Of a DNA stretch of 10,472 nucleotides, positions 7,338 through 10,472 are shown piece by piece. Source of the stretch: Desulfurobacterium sp. (GTDB taxonomy: Bacteria > Aquificota > Aquificia > Desulfurobacteriales > Desulfurobacteriaceae); assembly GCA_026988135.1 (NCBI GenBank), contig JALSLT010000077.1, positions 1 to 10,472 on the forward strand, read 5' to 3'. The notes beneath the pieces are model-generated. The model was not told the DNA's origin. It was given only the letters and a program-made list of their open reading frames with translations, and ran no database searches. Both the position numbers and the translations under genes were made by a program. How positions within the stretch are numbered: position 1 is the stretch's first letter; every line of letters begins with the position of its first letter.

Positions 7338-8480
7338 ATGAAAACTTTTAAACACCATATACCAACAAAAGTGGTTTTTGGAAGGAAAACATTTTTGAAA
7401 ATAAGGGAGGAAATTCAATCTTTAAAGTTAAATACGCAAAGTATAGCTATTGTATGTGGAAAATCTGCAATTCGCAACGAATACATTGATTATATAAAAA
7501 AGCAGCTTCCTATCGTGGAAGTTTTTGACGGAGTTCCACAAGACCCGTCCGTAGAAACAGCAAAAGAGTTCAAAAAGAAAATAGCTTCTGTTAACCCTAC
7601 TCTTATAATTGCCATAGGAGGAGGAAGCGTTTTAGATCTATCTAAAGTAGTAGCTGGGGCTTTAACAAATGAAGGAGAAATAGAAGAATTTATAGGTATC
7701 CCGGAGTGTTTCAACAATCCGACAATCCCCATAGTTGCTGTTCCAACCACTTCGGGCTCAGGTTCGGAAGTTACTCCCTATGCAGTTCTAACAAACAAAG
7801 TGGAATGGAAAAAAGCCCCTGTAATAAGCAGTTATATTTTTCCCGTTCTCTCAATTAATGACCCTGAACTAACCATAAGTATGCCACAACACATTACGGC
7901 AAACACAGGCATAGACGCTTTAACTCACTGCATAGAAGCTTTCGTCTCAAAAAGGGCCACTTCAATATCAAAACTGTATTCGATGGAAGGAATAAAACTG
8001 ATACGGAAGTACCTCCCTAAAGCCTACGGAAATCCAAAAGATATAGAAGCAAGGGAAAAAGTTATGCTTGGAAGTCTATTGGGAGGTATGGCAATAACCG
8101 ATGCCGGTGCAGGACTTGTTCACACACTTGCACACATTTTGGGAGTTATATACGATGTTCCTCACGGCCTTGCAATCGCCATGTTTCTTGTTCCCGTTTT
8201 GAAATTTTACGGATTGGCAGCTGAAAAAGAGATTGTTGAAATCGGAGAAGTTTTTGGTATAAAAACCGAAAATACTGAAACCGTCCTCTCAGAAATTGAA
8301 ACCTTCCTGAAATTCCTTGGTAAACCTGATAATCTCAGCTTTTTTGGTGTTTCAGAACAGGATATAGGAAACTTCGTTTCCATTGCAATGGCAAAACGAT
8401 TCTTAATGGGAAATCTTCCGAAAATTCCTACGGAAAAAGATATCAGAGTTATTGTTAAAAATTTGATAAATAGTCCTTGA
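7338..8480 (+). CDS. Iron-containing (group III) alcohol dehydrogenase
   Basis: An NAD(P)-dependent oxidoreductase of the iron-containing alcohol dehydrogenase family, interconverting alcohols and aldehydes or ketones in the cytosol. The 380 residues are full length. The N-terminal Rossmann-like half carries IAIGGGSVLDLSK (91-103; GGGS binds the dinucleotide phosphates) and PTTSGSGSEVTPYAVLTN (136-153). The metal site is complete by comparison with FucO: Asp193 and His197 in GIDALTHCIEAFVS, His262 in GLVHTLAH, and His276 in DVPHG. His266 is also conserved. AGAGGAGA (7324-7331) lies within the end of the exporter gene. It is the last gene of the run; its TGA lies inside the -35 hexamer of the next promoter. 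Substrate could be a short-chain alcohol, butanol, lactaldehyde or a diol, and motifs do not separate these. Confidence 0.92.
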   Translation: MKTFKHHIPTKVVFGRKTFLKIREEIQSLKLNTQSIAIVCGKSAIRNEYIDYIKKQLPIVEVFDGVPQDPSVETAKEFKKKIASVNPTLIIAIGGGSVLDLSKVVAGALTNEGEIEEFIGIPECFNNPTIPIVAVPTTSGSGSEVTPYAVLTNKVEWKKAPVISSYIFPVLSINDPELTISMPQHITANTGIDALTHCIEAFVSKRATSISKLYSMEGIKLIRKYLPKAYGNPKDIEAREKVMLGSLLGGMAITDAGAGLVHTLAHILGVIYDVPHGLAIAMFLVPVLKFYGLAAEKEIVEIGEVFGIKTENTETVLSEIETFLKFLGKPDNLSFFGVSEQDIGNFVSIAMAKRFLMGNLPKIPTEKDIRVIVKNLINSP

Positions 8481-8505
8481 CATCGAATAATAGCAAACCT
8501 ATATT
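8477..8505 (+). promoter_or_regulatory. Strong promoter for tRNA-Leu
   Basis: A perfect -35 TTGACA (8477-8482) and a -10 TATATT (8500-8505) are 17 bases apart. Predicted transcription starts near 8512, about 12 bases before the mature tRNA. The -35 contains the TGA stop of the alcohol dehydrogenase gene. This is the best promoter match in the window. Confidence 0.75.
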
Positions 8506-8523
8506 ACTTGCTACGCAGATTCT

Positions 8524-8611
8524 GCGGGAGTGGCGGAATCGGCAGACGCGCTGTCTTGAGGGGGCAGTGCCCTTACCGGGCGTGCGGGTTCAAGTCCCGC
8601 CTCCCGCACCA
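8524..8611 (+). tRNA. tRNA-Leu, anticodon GAG
   Basis: An 88-base class II tRNA with encoded CCA (8609-8611). The acceptor stem pairs GCGGGAG with CTCCCGC (7 bp), with A as discriminator base as expected for leucine. The anticodon stem pairs CTGTC with GGCAG around loop TTGAGGG, giving anticodon GAG at 8558-8560, which reads CUC and CUU. A long variable arm pairs GCCC with GGGC around TTACC. The T arm pairs GCGGG with CCCGC around TTCAAGT. The hand-counted G+C is 62 of 88 against AT-rich surroundings, a sign of growth at high temperature. It has its own promoter and no clear terminator, so read-through into rfaE1 is possible. Confidence 0.97.
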
Positions 8612-8684
8612 TTTTATAATCAATTAGCTTCCGGAGCTTCCATCTTCTTTTTATGTTATTATTCGAACTATAGAAAATTTTTCC

Positions 8685-8689
8685 GGGAG
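8685..8689 (+). promoter_or_regulatory. Ribosome binding site deciding the rfaE1 start
   Basis: GGGAG lies eight bases before GTG 8698 but only two bases before the in-frame TTG 8692. The GTG is therefore the better start. Confidence 0.6.
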
Positions 8690-8697
8690 TTTTGGCG

Positions 8698-9657
8698 GTG
8701 GAAAACTTCATAGAAGAATTCAAGAACAAAAAGATTCTTGTAATTGGCGATGTTATGCTTGACGAATACATATTCGGCAAAGTTAACAGAATATCCCCGG
8801 AGGCCCCGGTACCGGTAGTTGAAGCAACGAAAACCGCTGTACGTGCAGGCGGTGCAGCCAACGTAGCTTTAAATCTCAAAACATTAGGTGCAAAACCTTC
8901 AATCCTTGGAGTCATTGGAAAAGACTTAAAAGGAAAAATTTTAAAAGAGATTTTTGAAAATAAAAAAATCAATACAAAACTTTTAATAGAAGACGAAAGT
9001 CGCCCTACAACAGTAAAAACAAGAATAATGGCAAGCTCTCAACAGCTATTGAGAGTCGATTGGGAATCTAAAAACTATCTTAATAGAAAAACTCTTCTCT
9101 CCATAGCAAGAAAACTAAAAGAAGATTACAAAAATTTTGATGCTATATTAATATCCGATTACGGAAAAGGAGTGATAACAAAGGAGCTTTTCAAAATCAC
9201 AGGTTTATTAAAACAAAACGGAATGATCGTAACGGTTGACCCGAAAGAAAGAAATTTTGGTTTTTATAAAGATATTACATCTATGACTCCAAATATAAAA
9301 GAAACCTATCAAGCCACAGGTGTTTTCCCCGAAACAGACGAACTTACGGAGAAAGCCGGTAAAACTTTAATAGATAAGTTCAACCTTGACTTTGCTCTTA
9401 TTACAAGAAGTGAAAAAGGAATGAGTCTAATAACAGAAAAAGAAAGTTTTCACATAAGATCAAAAACAAGACAAGTTTACGATGTAACAGGTGCAGGAGA
9501 CACTGTTATTTCCGTATTCACTTTAGCCCTGTCCTGCGGAGCCTCTCCTGTTGAAGCAGCAAAACTGGCAAACATTTCAGGAAGTATAGTTGTAGGAAAA
9601 CTCGGAACAGCTACCGTAGAAATAGATGAGATAAAAACAGCTCTTAAAAATTATTAG
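8698..9657 (+). CDS. rfaE1: D-glycero-beta-D-manno-heptose-7-phosphate kinase
   Basis: This PfkB/ribokinase-fold enzyme phosphorylates heptose 7-phosphate at C1, on the way to ADP-heptose for the lipopolysaccharide inner core. The 319 residues align throughout with the N-terminal kinase half of E. coli HldE: VIGDVMLDEYIFG (15-27), RISPEAPVPVVE (31-42), GGAANVALNL (51-60), LRVDWE, ISDYGKGV (152-159), VDPKERNF, TPNIKE, TRSEKGMSL, DVTGAGDTV (262-270, catalytic base Asp268) and VVGKLGTATV. The protein ends there, so the nucleotidyltransferase half is absent and a separate RfaE2 must be encoded elsewhere. The start is GTG. Transcription is either its own or read-through from the tRNA-Leu promoter; the 86 bases between hold no convincing promoter. 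It implies a Gram-negative envelope. Confidence 0.94.
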   Translation: MENFIEEFKNKKILVIGDVMLDEYIFGKVNRISPEAPVPVVEATKTAVRAGGAANVALNLKTLGAKPSILGVIGKDLKGKILKEIFENKKINTKLLIEDESRPTTVKTRIMASSQQLLRVDWESKNYLNRKTLLSIARKLKEDYKNFDAILISDYGKGVITKELFKITGLLKQNGMIVTVDPKERNFGFYKDITSMTPNIKETYQATGVFPETDELTEKAGKTLIDKFNLDFALITRSEKGMSLITEKESFHIRSKTRQVYDVTGAGDTVISVFTLALSCGASPVEAAKLANISGSIVVGKLGTATVEIDEIKTALKNY

Positions 9658-9682
9658 TATGGGGGAGGATTCCCCCATACTA
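9655..9682. terminator. Hairpin between convergent rfaE1 and peroxiredoxin genes
   Basis: A perfect 12-bp stem (TAGTATGGGGGA paired with TCCCCCATACTA) surrounds a four-base GGAT loop. The left arm includes the last two bases of the rfaE1 stop codon. On the plus strand no T-run follows directly; the nearest is six T's at 9703-9708. On the minus strand ATAATTTTT follows. It is best read as a bidirectional terminator for both convergent genes, with weaker U-tracts than the textbook type. Confidence 0.65.
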
Positions 9683-9696
9683 TCACAAATAGATAT

Positions 9697-10359
9697 TTAT
9701 AGTTTTTTACAACATAACCACCAGTCAAAACACTCAATTTCTCCTTTTTCAGCCTGCTCAAGTCTTTCTTTGGCTGTTTTAACATCTGCAGCTGGAGGAA
9801 TAATAACTTTGTCACCAATAAGCTCATTTTCTGGCCAGTTAGCAGGAAGGGCAACTCCATTAGCATCAGATACCTGAAGACCTTTAACAGACCTTAAAAT
9901 CTCATCTATGTTTCTTCCAAATTCCTGTGGATAGTAAACGATAAGTCTTATAACACCTTCAGGGTCAACGATGAACACAGCTCTAACAGTTGTGCTTCCC
10001 TTTCCTGGATGGATAAGGCCAAGCTCTTTTGATACAGTACCTGTGTTATCTGCAATTATGGGAAACTCAATTTTTACATCAAGTTTTTTCTCAATCCACT
10101 CTTCCCACTTAATGTGAGAAAACACCTGGTCAACACTAAGTCCTATAAGTTCACAGTTAAGCTTTTTAAATTCATCCATTCTTTTCTGAAAAGCAACAAA
10201 CTCTGTTGTACATACGGGAGTAAAATCAGCCGGGTGGCTGAAAAGCACAAACCACGTTCCTTTAAAAGCTTCAGGTAACTTCATCTTTCCGTGTGTAGTA
10301 ACAACTTCAAGCTCAGGAAACTTATCCCCCAAAAGTGGCATTCCTCTTCTCTCTTCCAT
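9697..10359 (-). CDS. Peroxiredoxin, archaeal/Prx6 type
   Basis: A thiol peroxidase that reduces hydrogen peroxide and alkyl hydroperoxides. The 220 residues show the active-site segment HPADFTPVCTTEF with peroxidatic Cys50 and Thr47, and the partner Arg126 in STTVRAVFIVDPEG. The long C-terminal domain (about 165-220), with VALPANWPENE and the terminal FDWWLCCKKL, is typical of the Prx6-like archaeal/thermophile group. Cys210, Cys216 and Cys217 near the end are candidate resolving cysteines. AAGGAGG lies five bases before the ATG. It is transcribed alone, convergent with rfaE1, from a promoter at the right edge. In anaerobic or microaerophilic thermophiles such enzymes commonly protect against oxygen exposure. 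Confidence 0.95.
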   Translation of the reverse strand: MEERRGMPLLGDKFPELEVVTTHGKMKLPEAFKGTWFVLFSHPADFTPVCTTEFVAFQKRMDEFKKLNCELIGLSVDQVFSHIKWEEWIEKKLDVKIEFPIIADNTGTVSKELGLIHPGKGSTTVRAVFIVDPEGVIRLIVYYPQEFGRNIDEILRSVKGLQVSDANGVALPANWPENELIGDKVIIPPAADVKTAKERLEQAEKGEIECFDWWLCCKKL

Positions 10360-10397
10360 GTTAACCTCCTTAAAGTGTTATTTTTTAGATTACATTT

Positions 10398-10425
10398 AAT
10401 ATAAGATAAACAAGAATAATTGCAA
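10398..10425 (-). promoter_or_regulatory. Likely promoter of the peroxiredoxin gene
   Basis: On the minus strand TTGCAA (10425-10420) and TATATT (10403-10398) are 16 bases apart, giving a start near 10391 and a leader of about 30 bases. The -35 lies inside an imperfect dyad (10413-10433). Confidence 0.55.
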
Positions 10426-10433
10426 GTCATTCT
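10413..10433. promoter_or_regulatory. Imperfect dyad over the peroxiredoxin -35, possible operator
   Basis: The 21-base segment has matching ends (AGAAT and ATTCT) and seven of ten paired positions. Its place over the -35 would suit a repressor. Size and AT-richness recall Fur/PerR family boxes, but the base match to the known consensus is poor, so the regulator is unassigned. Confidence 0.25.
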
Positions 10434-10472
10434 CATCTAAAATAAGGTCTATTTTTAGAAATTTGTAAAACT

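Noticed and set aside
8626..8641. AGCTTCC-GG-AGCTTCC after the tRNA as a terminator
   Set aside because: It is a short direct repeat, not an inverted one; only the central TCCGGA is self-complementary, so no stable stem forms.
8477..8713. A 78-codon plus-strand frame through the tRNA
   Set aside because: It crosses the whole tRNA-Leu gene and runs into rfaE1 in the wrong frame; no ribosome site or family resemblance.
8511..8972. A 153-codon minus-strand frame covering the tRNA and the start of rfaE1
   Set aside because: It is antisense to a clear tRNA and to the conserved rfaE1 N-terminus; the EAGLEPARP-like peptide is a familiar artefact of translating tRNA genes.

Overview
The window is an AT-rich bacterial stretch with lysine- and glutamate-rich proteins and strong Shine-Dalgarno sites. 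It looks like a motile, Gram-negative thermophile. The flagellar switch genes show motility. A heptose-7-phosphate kinase points to lipopolysaccharide core synthesis. The single tRNA is about 70% G+C by hand count (62 of 88 bases) in an otherwise A+T-rich sequence, as expected at high temperature. The archaeal/Prx6-type peroxiredoxin and the UPF1/IGHMBP2-like helicase also fit a thermophile. I lean towards an Aquificota lineage such as Desulfurobacteriaceae, but that is inference from gene style and was not tested by any search.

Left part, minus strand (1-3206): an IGHMBP2/UPF1-like superfamily 1 helicase, followed 69 bases downstream by the tRNA 2-thiouridylase gene mnmA, which runs off the left edge. 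A short intergenic region (3207-3345) carries overlapping divergent promoter-like elements.

Middle, plus strand (3346-8480): a tightly packed six-gene run, fliG-fliM-fliN-HAD phosphatase-LysE-type exporter-iron-dependent alcohol dehydrogenase. Gaps are 3 to 16 bases, or the genes overlap (53 bases between fliM and fliN, 8 bases between the phosphatase and the exporter). It reads as one operon. The first three genes encode the complete flagellar C-ring (switch complex). The last three are metabolic or transport genes with no obvious link to motility.

Right part: tRNA-Leu(GAG) with its own near-consensus promoter, whose -35 hexamer overlaps the dehydrogenase stop codon; then the kinase-only heptose gene rfaE1 on the plus strand. 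A perfect 12-bp hairpin separates rfaE1 from a convergent minus-strand peroxiredoxin gene, which has its own promoter at the right edge.

Most of the window is ordinary housekeeping and motility content. I do not see a new defence, mobile or CRISPR-like system. The observations most worth a second look are three tandem tryptophan motifs in the N-terminus of FliN, where E. coli FliN has one; a CxxC...C cysteine set in MnmA suggesting an iron-sulfur thiolase; a HAD phosphatase with DLEGT in place of DxDGT; and a FliM whose GGxG motif reads GGPA.
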